DNA of 64,000 nucleotides from Pseudomonas sp. GV071 (GCF_003050835.1 NZ_QAOJ01000009.1:186001-250000); one strand, 5' to 3'; shown: positions 43,344 to 52,462, counted from the first letter of the stretch. The notes: generated from the letters alone by a model not told the origin. Translations and numbers: made by a program.

Positions 43344-43862
43344 TCAACCCACCAGCGCCGGTTCGGAGGGTTCGGCCACTTCGCTGTCACGCTCCCAGCC
43401 TTCGTTTTCCAGCTTGAGGGTCTGGATCGCGATGGCATTGGCGTTGGCGTCGAGGTCAGGCAGCGCCTGGAATTCCGAGACCCAGCAACGGAACAGCTTG
43501 TAGGCCAGTACCACCTGGCCGGCTTCGTTGTACACCTCGAGAATCAGGTCTTTGCGAAAGTCCTTGAGGCTGACTTCCGCGCCCAGGCCGGTGCCGATAT
43601 GCCAGACCTTGTTGGCCCAGGCTTCGAACTCCAGGTCATGGGTGACCCCACGCTCGAGGGTGATGGCTTCGTATTTGGTGCGCCCCGGCGATTTACGCGA
43701 GGTGGAGGGGTCGCCACCTTCGCGGTGCTCGACCACTTCGGTGGTGCGTTTCAGGGCGCCAACCTTGCTCACCCCGGCCACGTAACGGCCGTCCCACTTG
43801 ATGCGAAATTTGAAGTTCTTGTAGGGGTCGAAGCGATGGGTGTTAACCGCGAATTGGGCCAT
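43344..43862 (-). CDS. eCIS inner tube protein (gp19/Pvc1-type)
   Basis: 172 residues with the Hcp/gp19 tube fold: NTHRFDPYKNFKFRIKWDGRYVAGVSKVGALKRTTEVVEHREGGDPST, then YEAITLERGVTHDLEFEAWAN and YKLFRCWVSEFQALPDLDANANAIAIQTLKLENEGWERD. It is the only tube gene in the window, whereas PVC/Afp have two or more. It follows the sheath gene by 12 bp and is presumably highly translated. Confidence 0.93.
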   Translation of the reverse strand: MAQFAVNTHRFDPYKNFKFRIKWDGRYVAGVSKVGALKRTTEVVEHREGGDPSTSRKSPGRTKYEAITLERGVTHDLEFEAWANKVWHIGTGLGAEVSLKDFRKDLILEVYNEAGQVVLAYKLFRCWVSEFQALPDLDANANAIAIQTLKLENEGWERDSEVAEPSEPALVG

Positions 43863-43874
43863 GGTCCGACTCCT

Positions 43875-45743
43875 TTATTGCAGATCGCCAGCGATCTGTT
43901 GAATGGACAGAACGACGAACTCCGCGGGTTTCAGCGGGGCAAAGCCGACCTGGATATTGACGATGCCGAGGTTGCGGTCGGCCTGGGTGGTGGTCTCCTT
44001 GTCGCACTTGACGAAGAAGGCTTCCTGCTGGGTTTTGCCCTGGAACGCGCCCTGGCGAAACAGGCCGTTCATAAACGCGCCGAGGTTGAGGCGGATCTGC
44101 GCCCACAACGGTTCGTCGTTGGGTTCGAACACCACCCACTGGGTGCCGCGGTACAGGCTTTCTTCGAGGAACAGCGCCAGGCGGCGGATGGGGATGTACT
44201 TGTATTCGTCGGCCTGGGCGTCGCCACCTTTCATCGTTCGCGCGCCCCAGGCGACCCGCCCGTAAGCGGGAAAACTGCGCAGCACGTTGATGCCCAGCGG
44301 GTTTATCTGACCGTTCTCCAGGTCGTTCACCGGCAGGGCCAGGTCGAGTACGCCGTTGAGGCTGGCATCGGTACCGGCCGGGGCTTTCCACACGCCACGG
44401 GTTGCGTCGGTGCGGGCGTACACCCCGGCGAGGGTGCCGGAGGGGGCCATGGCGCGCGGGCGTAAACCGTCGAGGGGGTCGACGATGCGCACGGCGGGAA
44501 AGTAGGTGGCGGCGTTGCGCGACTGTGAGGCGCTGTTGGCCCAGCTGCCAATATCGCTGAGGATGCGGTTGGCCGGCGCGTCGACGATGTAAAAGGCCCG
44601 GCGCGCTTCGCACAGGGCGATGGCGGCGGGAATCACCCCGGCCTCCTGGCCGCCGATCATGTCGAAGGTTTCCGGAATCAGCAGCAGGTTGAACAGGTCG
44701 GCGTCGAGCAGGGCATAGATGCCGGTTTTATCCGACTCGCTGCCCACCAGGTCGGTGGCCGTGCCACGGTTGCCATCCACACCGGCAGCGGCCGGCGCAA
44801 CGTTGCTGACCACCGCCGGCCGGTGCTCGACCGCGCCAGCGAATTCGCGCCCGCCATTGGCGGCGCCGAGCTGCGCCAGAGCACTTAAACCACCAAAGGC
44901 ACCGCCGGCGATCACCACGCTGGACGACTCGCCAGGCGTCAGCGATTGCAGGCTCAGGTGGTCGTTACCGGCCTGGCCGTCTGCACCGGTTTCCGAAGCT
45001 TGAAGCTTGGCCGCCAGGCCGGCGGCGATGATCGCGTCGTTGGCGGCGGTGACCAGGTCACCGATATCGGCCCACGGCCCGTCCTCCAGGGTCAGCAAAA
45101 AAGGCGTAGTGCCGTCGAGGGTGCCGCCCAGGGTGTTGTTGCTTGGGTCGAGGGGGAAGGTGATCGCGCCGCTCACTGCCTGGCCGCTGTCGCCGAACAC
45201 CAGCGCCGCATCGCGCTTGACGCGGATATAGGCCGAGGCGTGGTTGATCACTGACTCGACGTATTGCGGCGATTTGCTGTCCAGGCTCAGGTTGCGGTGG
45301 GTTTCCAGCGGCGTGGTGCCGTCGAGCACCACCAGGTTGAAGTCGCTGTCGGGGTTGCGCACGCCGGTGTGCTGCACGCTCAGACGAATGCTGTTGCCCC
45401 AGCCACCGGGGCTGGCGGCTGTGACATTGAGGGCAGCGGCTGCGGCGCCGTTATTGAGCACCCAGCCGGCACTGCCGTAGCCATTGGCCACGCGCACGAT
45501 CAGGGCCTGGGTACCGCCATTCAGAAAGAACTGGCGCACCGCGTAGGACACCGGGCTGTCGCGGTCCAGCCCGCCATAGCCGCGCTCGAAGTCGGCGAAG
45601 CTGGTAATGGCCACAGCCTTGTCGGGCACGCCTTTGCGGGTGTAGCCGACAAAGGCGGCGACCGAGGTGGCCACTCCGGTAATGGTGCGAACACCACTGG
45701 CCTTCTCGACGATGTACACACCGGGATAACTGACTTGAACCAT
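43875..45743 (-). CDS. eCIS contractile sheath protein
   Basis: 622 residues, phage-type tail sheath. N-terminus VSYPGVYIVEKASGVRTITGVATSVAAFVGYTRKG, FFLNGGTQALIVRVANG; C-terminus with PAYGRVAWGARTMKGGDAQADEYKYIPIRRLALFLEESLYRGTQWVVFEPNDEPLWAQIRLNLGAFMNGLFRQGAFQG, the conserved core. The single sheath gene is first in the operon, with an AGGAG box 8 nt from the ATG. An ND-rich variable domain in the middle is the surface part. Contraction drives tube and cargo into the target. Confidence 0.96.
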   Translation of the reverse strand: MVQVSYPGVYIVEKASGVRTITGVATSVAAFVGYTRKGVPDKAVAITSFADFERGYGGLDRDSPVSYAVRQFFLNGGTQALIVRVANGYGSAGWVLNNGAAAAALNVTAASPGGWGNSIRLSVQHTGVRNPDSDFNLVVLDGTTPLETHRNLSLDSKSPQYVESVINHASAYIRVKRDAALVFGDSGQAVSGAITFPLDPSNNTLGGTLDGTTPFLLTLEDGPWADIGDLVTAANDAIIAAGLAAKLQASETGADGQAGNDHLSLQSLTPGESSSVVIAGGAFGGLSALAQLGAANGGREFAGAVEHRPAVVSNVAPAAAGVDGNRGTATDLVGSESDKTGIYALLDADLFNLLLIPETFDMIGGQEAGVIPAAIALCEARRAFYIVDAPANRILSDIGSWANSASQSRNAATYFPAVRIVDPLDGLRPRAMAPSGTLAGVYARTDATRGVWKAPAGTDASLNGVLDLALPVNDLENGQINPLGINVLRSFPAYGRVAWGARTMKGGDAQADEYKYIPIRRLALFLEESLYRGTQWVVFEPNDEPLWAQIRLNLGAFMNGLFRQGAFQGKTQQEAFFVKCDKETTTQADRNLGIVNIQVGFAPLKPAEFVVLSIQQIAGDLQ

Positions 45744-46373
45744 AACGCCGACTCCTATGCGATGCAGAGGACCCGCCCGACGACAAGTACGGCTAACTCT
45801 TCCTTGGCAGGTGTTGGTATATAGCGGAACTAAATAGGGGGCACTTCGTTAGTTGCCTAAGTGCCATTAATTGGCTAGCACTTTTAATGCGGCTTACATA
45901 TAGCGGTTAGTTGGTACATAAGTTCCATGTGTAACTGTAACGCTGCGTTAACACTTCGTTAGCAGGCTTTGTTAGTTTGCTATCTCGCTGATAAATCGTG
46001 CTTTAAAGGCGCAAGGCTACCGCCCATCCGCGTACTTTCACGCCGATAAATAACAGGGGGAAGTTGTTGCTGACACAGATCCTTCTGCTGCATGTGATGG
46101 CACTTTGCTGCTAATTAAGTGCAATCAAATAGGGGGGTCGTGGCAGAGCCATCGACAGGTTAGTTCGGGGTTGGCCATGCGCCATTAATTGACCAAGCGA
46201 AACGGCAACTTCCGACCAACGGCGAAAACTTATTACCTATCTTTTGGTCGGAGCGCCGTTTTAATTCGGTGAACTTCGGCGAACAGGCGCGGCAAACAAA
46301 ACTGCAACTCTTTTTTCCCTCCGCCGTCCCAATTCCTGTGAGCCAGATAAGGCACGAGAAGGGGGACGCCGCC
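45744..46373. promoter_or_regulatory. AT-rich control region upstream of the eCIS operon
   Basis: 630 bp without a gene, clearly more AT-rich than its surroundings. It contains arms AAGTGC/GCACTT (45859-45883) around GCCATTAATTGGC; a second GCCATTAATTG near 46182; repeated ACTTCGTTAG (45842, about 45953) and several GTTAG steps; and a TATATA-containing stretch near 45825 that could be the minus-strand -10. Such DNA is typical of regions bound by MvaT-like silencers. The small plus-strand gene at 46374 must also start from here. Confidence 0.5.
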
Positions 46374-46616
46374 ATGTTTCGCGATTTCGACACCTGCATC
46401 GCCTGGACCGATGCGATGAAAGAAGGGCACAACTACGTGGGCCTGATCGAGTACCAACCCAAACGCATGGGCGCCGAAGTGCGCGTGCTGTGGGTGATAG
46501 TGCCGGGCTGCGTGTGCGAGAACGAAGCGGAAACTGCCGCTGACAACATGCTGCGCGAAATCAGCGATATCACCCAGTTGGACCGCGTGACCTATAGCGA
46601 TGGGGTGATGTTGTGA
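46374..46616 (+). CDS. small conserved-looking acidic protein upstream of ku
   Basis: 80 residues, MFRDFDTCIAWTDAMKEGHNYVGLIEYQPKRMGAEVRVLWVIVPGCVCENEAETAADNML..., with four beta-like segments and three Cys. An AGGGGG box precedes the ATG; the frame upstream is open but lacks a start with an RBS. It ends 46 bp before ku and may be co-transcribed with the end-joining genes. No family recognised. Confidence 0.65.
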   Translation: MFRDFDTCIAWTDAMKEGHNYVGLIEYQPKRMGAEVRVLWVIVPGCVCENEAETAADNMLREISDITQLDRVTYSDGVML

Positions 46617-46662
46617 CTGCCGCCGCCTAGCCCGTCCCGATAGATAACAGGAGAGCAACGCC

Positions 46663-47556
46663 ATGCCACGAGCCATCTGGAAAGGTGCGATCAGTTTTGG
46701 TCTGGTGCACATTCCGGTCGCGCTGACCTCGGCCACTTCTGCGCAGGGCGTGGACTTCGACTGGCTGGACAAGCGCAGCATGGACCCGGTCGGCTACAAG
46801 CGGGTGAACAAGGTCACCGGCAAGGAAATCGACAAAGACAACATCGTCAAAGGCGTGCAGTACGAGAAGGGCCGTTATGTGGTGCTCAGCGAGGAAGAGA
46901 TCCGCGAAGCGCACCCGACCTCGACCCAGACCATCGACATTTTCTCCTTCGTCGACAGCGCAGCCATCCCCCTGCAGAACATCGACACCCCCTATTACCT
47001 GAGCCCGGACAAACGCGGTGAGAAGGTCTACGCCTTGCTGCGCGAAACCCTGGCCAGCACACAGAAAGTGGCCTTGGCCCTGGTGGTGTTGCACACCCGT
47101 CAGCACCTGGCCGCGGTGATGCCGATCGACGATGCCATGGTGCTGGTGATGCTGCGCTGGCCCAGTGAGGTGCGCAGCCTGGCCAGCCTCGAACTGCCGG
47201 CGGCGGTGAGCGGCGCCAAGTTGGCCAAAGCCGAGTTGGACATGGCCAAACGCCTGGTCAAGGACATGAGTGGCGACTGGAGCCCGGACGACTATCAGGA
47301 CAGCTTCACCGACAAGATCATGCAACTGGTCGAACAGAAGGCCCAGCAAGGCAAGATCGCAGCCGTCGAACAGGTGCCGGGCGAAGAAGGCCGGCGCAGC
47401 GCCGATGTCATCGACCTTACCGAACTGCTCAAACGCAGCCTGGGCGGCAAACCGGCGGCGGCGAAAAAGGCCAAGGCCGCATCGGCGCCAGCGAGCAAAC
47501 CGGCGGCCAGCAAAGCAGCGCCGAAAAAAACCAGTAAAACCAGCAAGGCGAGTTAA
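46663..47556 (+). CDS. ku: Ku protein for non-homologous end joining
   Basis: 297 residues. The bacterial Ku core (about 1-255) is clear: MPRAIWKGAISFGLVHIPVAL, GVQYEKGRYVVLSEEEI, FVDSAAIPLQNIDTPYYLSPD, and the DNA-encircling bridge region. The tail (256-297) is Lys/Ala-rich, as in Ku proteins that recruit LigD and bind DNA. It encircles double-strand ends and hands them to LigD, the next gene. A strong AGGAG box is present. Confidence 0.97.
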   Translation: MPRAIWKGAISFGLVHIPVALTSATSAQGVDFDWLDKRSMDPVGYKRVNKVTGKEIDKDNIVKGVQYEKGRYVVLSEEEIREAHPTSTQTIDIFSFVDSAAIPLQNIDTPYYLSPDKRGEKVYALLRETLASTQKVALALVVLHTRQHLAAVMPIDDAMVLVMLRWPSEVRSLASLELPAAVSGAKLAKAELDMAKRLVKDMSGDWSPDDYQDSFTDKIMQLVEQKAQQGKIAAVEQVPGEEGRRSADVIDLTELLKRSLGGKPAAAKKAKAASAPASKPAASKAAPKKTSKTSKAS

Positions 47557-47574
47557 GGCGCCGAGGGCTTGGCC

Positions 47575-50130
47575 ATGAGCGAATACAACCGCAAACGCAA
47601 TTTCAGCATCACCTCGGAGCCGCCCGAGAGCACTGGCCGCAAGCCGCGCAAAAGCCCCGGCGCGTTGCGTTTCGTGATTCAGAAACACGACGCCAGCCAC
47701 CTCCATTACGACTTTCGCCTGGAACTGGATGGCACCCTGAAAAGCTGGGCGATTCCCAAAGGCCCGAGCCTCGACCCGAAAGACAAACGCCTGGCCGTGC
47801 ATGTTGAAGATCACCCGCTGGGTTACGCCAATTTCGAGGGCAGCATTCCCAAGGGCCAATACGGCGCGGGTGATGTGATCGTATGGGACCAGGGCGTCTG
47901 GCAGCCCCAGGGCAACCCGCTGGACAGCTACAAAAGCGGCAAGCTCAAGTTCACCCTGGTGGGCGAAAAGCTCAGCGGTGATTGGGCCCTGGTGCGCACC
48001 CGGCTCAAGGGCAGTGGCGACAAGGAGCAGTGGCTGCTGATCAAAGAACAGGATGACGTCGCCCGCCCGGCCAGCGAATACAGCGTGGTCGATGAGCTGC
48101 CGAAAAGCGTATTGAGCGGTGGCGAGGTGGGCACGGCGAAAAAAGCCGCCAGCAAGCCGGCAAAAGCCAAGGCTAAATCCACCGGCAAGGTCAGCGCCGC
48201 CGACACCCAGGCCGCCAACCACCCCCACGGCGAGATCCCCGAGAAGTTCCAACCGCAGCTGGCCACCCTGGTTACCCAGCCGCCGGCTGGTGAGTGGATC
48301 TACGAGATCAAGTTCGACGGCTACCGCATGCTCGCGCGCATTCAGGGCGGCGAGGTGCGAATGTTTAGCCGCAACGGCAACGACTGGACGGAGCGCCTGC
48401 CCAAGCAGGTGGAAGCGTTGCGTTCGTTGCAGCTCGGTGATTCCTGGCTGGACGGCGAAGTGGTGGTGCTCAACGAAGAAGGGCTCCCGGATTTTCAGGG
48501 GCTGCAAAATGCTTTCGATGAAGGCCAGAGCCAGCCGATTCTCTATTACCTGTTCGATGCGCCGTACCTGAATGGCCAGAACCTGCGCCAACAGCCGCTG
48601 GAAGCACGGCGTGATGCGCTGCAAAAAGTGCTCAAGCACAAACGCGGGCCGCTACGTTTTTCCAAAGCCTTCACCGCCAGCCACCAGGACATCGTCGCAA
48701 GCGCCTGCGCCATGCGCCTGGAAGGGGTGGTCGGCAAACGCGCCAACAGCCCTTACGTGTCGCGCCGCAGCGATGACTGGATCAAGCTCAAATGCCGTCA
48801 GCGCCAGGAATTCGTGGTGATCGGCTACACCGAACCCAAGGGCAGCCGCAGTGCTTTTGGTGCTCTGCTGCTGGGCGTGTATGAAGACGACAAGCTGCGT
48901 TATGCCGGGCGCGTCGGCACTGGTTTTGATGAGCAACGCTTGCAGCACTTGCTCAAGCAGATGGAAAAACTGCAGCGCGCCGATACACCCCTGGCCAAAC
49001 CACTGAGCGCCGCCCTGGCGCGTGGCGTGCAATGGCTGAAGCCGACCCTGGTGGGCGAAGTCGAATTTGCCGAATGGACCCGTGAAGGGCTGGTGCGCCA
49101 GGCCTCGTTCATTGCCGAGCGAACCGACAAACCGGCCAGGCAGATCATTCGTGAACAGGCAGTGGCGCCGCCGAGCACATCCAGCAAGCCGAGCGGCAAG
49201 ACCAAGGCTAAAGCCAGTGCTGCCAGCAAGCAGCGGCAGAGCCTGGATGACGTATCCATCAGCCACCCCGAGCGGGTGATTGATGCCCAGAGCGGCACGC
49301 AAAAGGTCGAGTTAGCGCAGTTCTACCACGACATCGGCCGCTGGATTCTGCCGCACCTGCAAGGCCGCCCGGTGTCGCTGATGCGTGCGCCAGATGGCGT
49401 CGAGGGCGAGCAGTTTTTCCAGAAACACGCCCAGCACCTGGCCATTCCCCATATCACCCACCTGGACAAAAAAATCGACCCCGGCCACGCCCAACTGATG
49501 CAGATCGACAGCCTGCCGGCGCTGATCGGCGCCGTGCAGATGGGCTGCATCGAGTTGCACACTTGGGGCGCCGGGAGCGCCACGGTGGATAAACCCGACC
49601 GGTTGATTCTCGACCTCGACCCGGACCCGGCGTTGCCATGGCGCAGCATGGTCGAAGCGACCAACCTGACCCTGGCGGTGCTCGACGAACTGGGCCTGCA
49701 GGCCTGGCTGAAAACCAGTGGCGGCAAGGGCATGCACATCGTCGTACCGCTGCGTAAGCAGGCCGGCTGGGACAGCGTCAAAGCCTTCTCCAAGGCCCTG
49801 GCTACATTCATGACCCAACAGATTCCCGAGCGCTTCACCGACAAGATGGGGCCACAGAACCGGGTCGGAAAAATCTTTGTCGACTACCTGCGCAACCAGC
49901 GCGGCGCCAGTACGGCCAGTGCTTACTCGGTACGTGCGCGGCCGGGTTTACCGGTGTCGGTGCCGATTCGTCGTGAAGAATTGGACGATCTGAAAAATGC
50001 CGCGCAATGGACCGTCGACAACCTGCGCGAGCGCCTTGACAGCCTGGAGCAAGACCCCTGGCACGACTACCACAACCGCCAACGTATCACCCGCGCGCAG
50101 TGGAAAAAGCTGGGTGCGAAGCCGGTGTGA
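47575..50130 (+). CDS. ligD: multifunctional DNA ligase D
   Basis: 851 residues in three domains. A 3'-phosphoesterase lies at about 30-180 (metal/His set in HDASHLHYDFRLE). The ATP-dependent ligase domain spans about 225-520, with catalytic Lys246 in EIKFDGYR and an OB fold. The primase-polymerase domain runs from about 555 to the end (ERVIDAQSG, VSLMRAPDGVEGEQFFQKH, LILDLDPDPALPW, WLKTSGGKGMHIVVPL). The domain order PE-LIG-POL is that of Pseudomonas LigD. The ATG at 47575 is preferred over a TTG two codons upstream. Together with Ku it repairs double-strand breaks, mainly in stationary phase. Confidence 0.97.
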   Translation: MSEYNRKRNFSITSEPPESTGRKPRKSPGALRFVIQKHDASHLHYDFRLELDGTLKSWAIPKGPSLDPKDKRLAVHVEDHPLGYANFEGSIPKGQYGAGDVIVWDQGVWQPQGNPLDSYKSGKLKFTLVGEKLSGDWALVRTRLKGSGDKEQWLLIKEQDDVARPASEYSVVDELPKSVLSGGEVGTAKKAASKPAKAKAKSTGKVSAADTQAANHPHGEIPEKFQPQLATLVTQPPAGEWIYEIKFDGYRMLARIQGGEVRMFSRNGNDWTERLPKQVEALRSLQLGDSWLDGEVVVLNEEGLPDFQGLQNAFDEGQSQPILYYLFDAPYLNGQNLRQQPLEARRDALQKVLKHKRGPLRFSKAFTASHQDIVASACAMRLEGVVGKRANSPYVSRRSDDWIKLKCRQRQEFVVIGYTEPKGSRSAFGALLLGVYEDDKLRYAGRVGTGFDEQRLQHLLKQMEKLQRADTPLAKPLSAALARGVQWLKPTLVGEVEFAEWTREGLVRQASFIAERTDKPARQIIREQAVAPPSTSSKPSGKTKAKASAASKQRQSLDDVSISHPERVIDAQSGTQKVELAQFYHDIGRWILPHLQGRPVSLMRAPDGVEGEQFFQKHAQHLAIPHITHLDKKIDPGHAQLMQIDSLPALIGAVQMGCIELHTWGAGSATVDKPDRLILDLDPDPALPWRSMVEATNLTLAVLDELGLQAWLKTSGGKGMHIVVPLRKQAGWDSVKAFSKALATFMTQQIPERFTDKMGPQNRVGKIFVDYLRNQRGASTASAYSVRARPGLPVSVPIRREELDDLKNAAQWTVDNLRERLDSLEQDPWHDYHNRQRITRAQWKKLGAKPV

Positions 50131-50138
50131 TATACCCC

Positions 50139-50227
50139 GTCGTCCCAGCGCAGGCTGGGACCCAGAATCGTGCGGCATACACCGCTCTCCTGCGCAACAC
50201 TGGATCCCAGCCTGCGCTGGGATGACG
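50139..50227. repeat. inverted repeat element with GCAGGCTGGG arms
   Basis: Two arms, 50139-50166 (CGTCGTCCCAGCGCAGGCTGGG...) and 50200-50227 (CTGGATCCCAGCCTGCGCTGGG...), nearly reverse complements, each also containing a CCCAGC/GCTGGG hairpin. It lies in the ligD-dehydrogenase gap and looks like a mobile palindromic repeat of a type distinct from REP. Confidence 0.8.
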
Positions 50228-50281
50228 GTGAGGAGCCATTGCTGTTGGGACGTTGGCAAGCCATTACTTTTGGAGGGAACA

Positions 50282-51139
50282 ATGAGCGAAGAACAAACCC
50301 TGCCACCCCAACACCAGACCGAGCAACCCGGCAGCGAAGCGCAGATGCAGCCGCAGCCGGAAACCATCAGCGAGTACTACCTGGCCGCCGGAAAGCTCGA
50401 AGGGTTGGTGGCGATTGTCACCGGCGGCGACAGTGGTATCGGACGCGCCGTGGCGCTGCACTTTGCCCGCGAGGGTGCCAATGTGGCGATTGTTTATCTG
50501 GATGAGCACGACGATGCCGCCAACACCCGCGACCAGATCCACGCCCTGGGCCGTGGCTGCCTGCTGTTTGCCGGCGATGCGGCGGACAAAAGCTTCTGCC
50601 AGGGCGTTGTCGACAACTGCCTGGCCGAATGGAAGCGCCTGGATCTGCTGGTCAATAACGCTGGCGAGCAACACCCGCAGGACAACCTCGAAGACATCAG
50701 CGAAGAACAGTGGGAGAAAACCTTCCGCACCAATATCTTCGCCTTGTTCCAGCTAACCAAGGCCGTGCTGCCGCACCTGAATGCCGGCGCCAGCATCATC
50801 AACACCACCTCGATCACCGCCTACAAAGGCAACCCGACCCTGCTCGATTATTCCTCGACCAAGGGCGCGATCACCTCGTTCACCCGTTCCCTGGCGCTGA
50901 ACCTGGCCAAACGCGGTATTCGGGTCAACGCGGTGGCGCCGGGGCCGATCTGGACGCCCCTGATTCCCTCGACCTTCAGCGCGGAAAAAGTCGCCCAGTT
51001 CGGCAGCAACACGCCGATGGGCAGACCGGGGCAACCCTCTGAAGTGGCGCCGGCCTATGTGTATCTGGCCAGCGCCGATTCCAGCTATGTCAGTGGCCAG
51101 GTTATTCACGTTAACGGCGGTACGGTGGTCAATGGCTGA
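50282..51139 (+). CDS. short-chain dehydrogenase of the general-stress type (YghA/GsiB-linked)
   Basis: 285 residues with an extended Gln/Pro-rich N-terminus (about 40 residues) before the SDR core. NAD(P) site TGGDSGIGRAVALHFAREGANVAIVY, NNAGEQ, the catalytic Ser in INTTSITAYKG and YSSTKGA, and the C-terminal HVNGGTVVNG. This subgroup is induced in stationary phase and osmotic stress. The GGAGG box and ATG at 50282 are convincing. The neighbouring ku/ligD are also stationary-phase genes. Confidence 0.92.
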   Translation: MSEEQTLPPQHQTEQPGSEAQMQPQPETISEYYLAAGKLEGLVAIVTGGDSGIGRAVALHFAREGANVAIVYLDEHDDAANTRDQIHALGRGCLLFAGDAADKSFCQGVVDNCLAEWKRLDLLVNNAGEQHPQDNLEDISEEQWEKTFRTNIFALFQLTKAVLPHLNAGASIINTTSITAYKGNPTLLDYSSTKGAITSFTRSLALNLAKRGIRVNAVAPGPIWTPLIPSTFSAEKVAQFGSNTPMGRPGQPSEVAPAYVYLASADSSYVSGQVIHVNGGTVVNG

Positions 51140-51148
51140 TCGACGCCC

Positions 51149-51652
51149 CTACGAAGCGAAGGCGCTGACGCGCCGTCCACGTAAGCGCAGCAGTTGATAC
51201 CCCAAGCCCAGCAAAAAAATCCCGAAGGCAATGCCAATTGCCAATTTCACTTCCGGCGAGTCCGGCCCATGGCCAATCGGGTTGCCCACGGGCAGGCGCG
51301 ACAGGCTTTCGTTCAGCCCCGGGATCATCAGCACCAGGTAACTGAAGGTCATGCTCGCGGTTTGCAGGTACTCGCGGGCGTTGCCCAGGCGCTGCACGGC
51401 ATGGATATGGCGGCCGAAAAAGATCGCCGCCAGGGCGATGATGCCCAGGGCATGGCCGCTGTTGAAACCGCCGGTGCTGGACAGGCCGAAGGCGCTGAAT
51501 ACCGAACCGAGCATGCCGTACAGGTACCAGTCGCCTACGCGACTATGGGGGCTGATGCGCCCGTCGCGGACAAAACCGTAGGCGCCGGCCACCACCGGCA
51601 CCAGGCTGATTGCAGTGTGAATAGTGCCCAGAAAGGACAGTGAGCTGGCCAT
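51149..51652 (-). CDS. inner-membrane protein of unknown function, four membrane segments
   Basis: 167 residues with four hydrophobic segments (about 5-25, 45-62, 66-82, 135-155) and a short positively charged C-terminus (RLRGRRVSAFAS). The loops contain conserved-looking RISPHSRVGDWYLYGMLGS and SGHALGIIALAAIFFGRHIHAV. No enzyme motif seen. It converges on the dehydrogenase gene with a 9-bp gap. Confidence 0.8.
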   Translation of the reverse strand: MASSLSFLGTIHTAISLVPVVAGAYGFVRDGRISPHSRVGDWYLYGMLGSVFSAFGLSSTGGFNSGHALGIIALAAIFFGRHIHAVQRLGNAREYLQTASMTFSYLVLMIPGLNESLSRLPVGNPIGHGPDSPEVKLAIGIAFGIFLLGLGYQLLRLRGRRVSAFAS

Positions 51653-51780
51653 CGCGTGTACCTCTTGCGGCTAAGCGGTGAAGGATCGAGGCCCGGCTAC
51701 TGCTGGCAGGCTTGGCCTGCGCCGGTATTAGCGACTATAAGAAGCTGGCCACGGCGCCACCATTCTACGAAGGGGCGCCG

Positions 51781-51802
51781 CACTCATACCTGGGTATGAG
51801 TG
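51781..51802. promoter_or_regulatory. perfect 10-bp-arm inverted repeat before the response regulator gene
   Basis: Arms CACTCATACC and GGTATGAGTG with a TG centre, ending 21 bp before the regulator ATG. It could be the operator of the regulator itself (LuxR-type dimers bind such sites) or an RNA hairpin near the RBS. Confidence 0.6.
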
Positions 51803-51823
51803 TTACCCGACCGGAAAACCGCC

Positions 51824-52462
51824 ATGCCGCAAGAACCACAGGAACTGGTGCATATCATTGATGACGACGAGTCGCTGCGCTGCGCGCTCGACAGTCTGTT
51901 TCGCTCGGTTGGCATGGCCACCCGGCAATATGGTTCGGCCCAGGAGTTTCTCGCCGCCGAGCGCCCCGATTGCCCGTCCTGCCTGGTGCTCGATGTGCGT
52001 TTGCCAGGCAAGAGCGGGCTGGATTTTCAGGCGCAACTGCTGGACTTGCAGATCGCCATTCCGGTGGTGTTTATGACCGGCCATGGCGATATCTCGATGT
52101 CCGTGCGCGGAATGAAAGCCGGCGCGGTGGACTTTCTGACCAAGCCGTTTCGCGACCAGGACATGCTCGATGCGGTGGCCGCCGCCATCGGCAAGGACCG
52201 CAGCCAGCGCGATCTGGGCCGCAACGCGGCACTGCTGCGCACACGCTTTGCCAGCCTCAGCCCGCGGGAACGGCAGGTGATGGCGCTGGTCACCAGCGGC
52301 AAGATGAACAAACAGGTGGCCGGCCAGCTTGGCCTCAGCGAAATCACGGTGAAGATCCACCGTGGCCACGCCATGCAGAAGATGCAGGCGCGCTCGCTGG
52401 CCGAGCTGGTGAAAATGGCCAGCGAACTGCAGCTGCAAGCCGACGGCGAGCTGGCCACCTAA
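51824..52462 (+). CDS. FixJ/NarL-type response regulator
   Basis: 212 residues. Receiver domain with acidic DDD at 13-15, phosphoacceptor Asp57 (LVLDVRLPG), T/S in FMTGHGD and Lys in FLTKPF. A LuxR-type helix-turn-helix follows (LSPRERQVMALVTSGKMNKQVAGQLGLSEITVKIHRGHAMQKM). The start at 51824 is chosen over an earlier in-frame codon because it gives the family N-terminus. The probable partner kinase is encoded convergently at 52954-54522. Confidence 0.92.
   Translation: MPQEPQELVHIIDDDESLRCALDSLFRSVGMATRQYGSAQEFLAAERPDCPSCLVLDVRLPGKSGLDFQAQLLDLQIAIPVVFMTGHGDISMSVRGMKAGAVDFLTKPFRDQDMLDAVAAAIGKDRSQRDLGRNAALLRTRFASLSPRERQVMALVTSGKMNKQVAGQLGLSEITVKIHRGHAMQKMQARSLAELVKMASELQLQADGELAT

Noticed and set aside
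17962..45743. Contractile prophage or R-type tailocin
   Set aside because: No capsid, terminase, integrase, holin or phage regulator. The AAA+ ATPase, DUF4255 and DUF4157 proteins and PAAR-like tip are eCIS marks.
46098..46114. Sigma54 promoter (TGGCACTTTGC) in the eCIS control region
   Set aside because: The distance between GG and GC elements is one base too short and the downstream element is poor.
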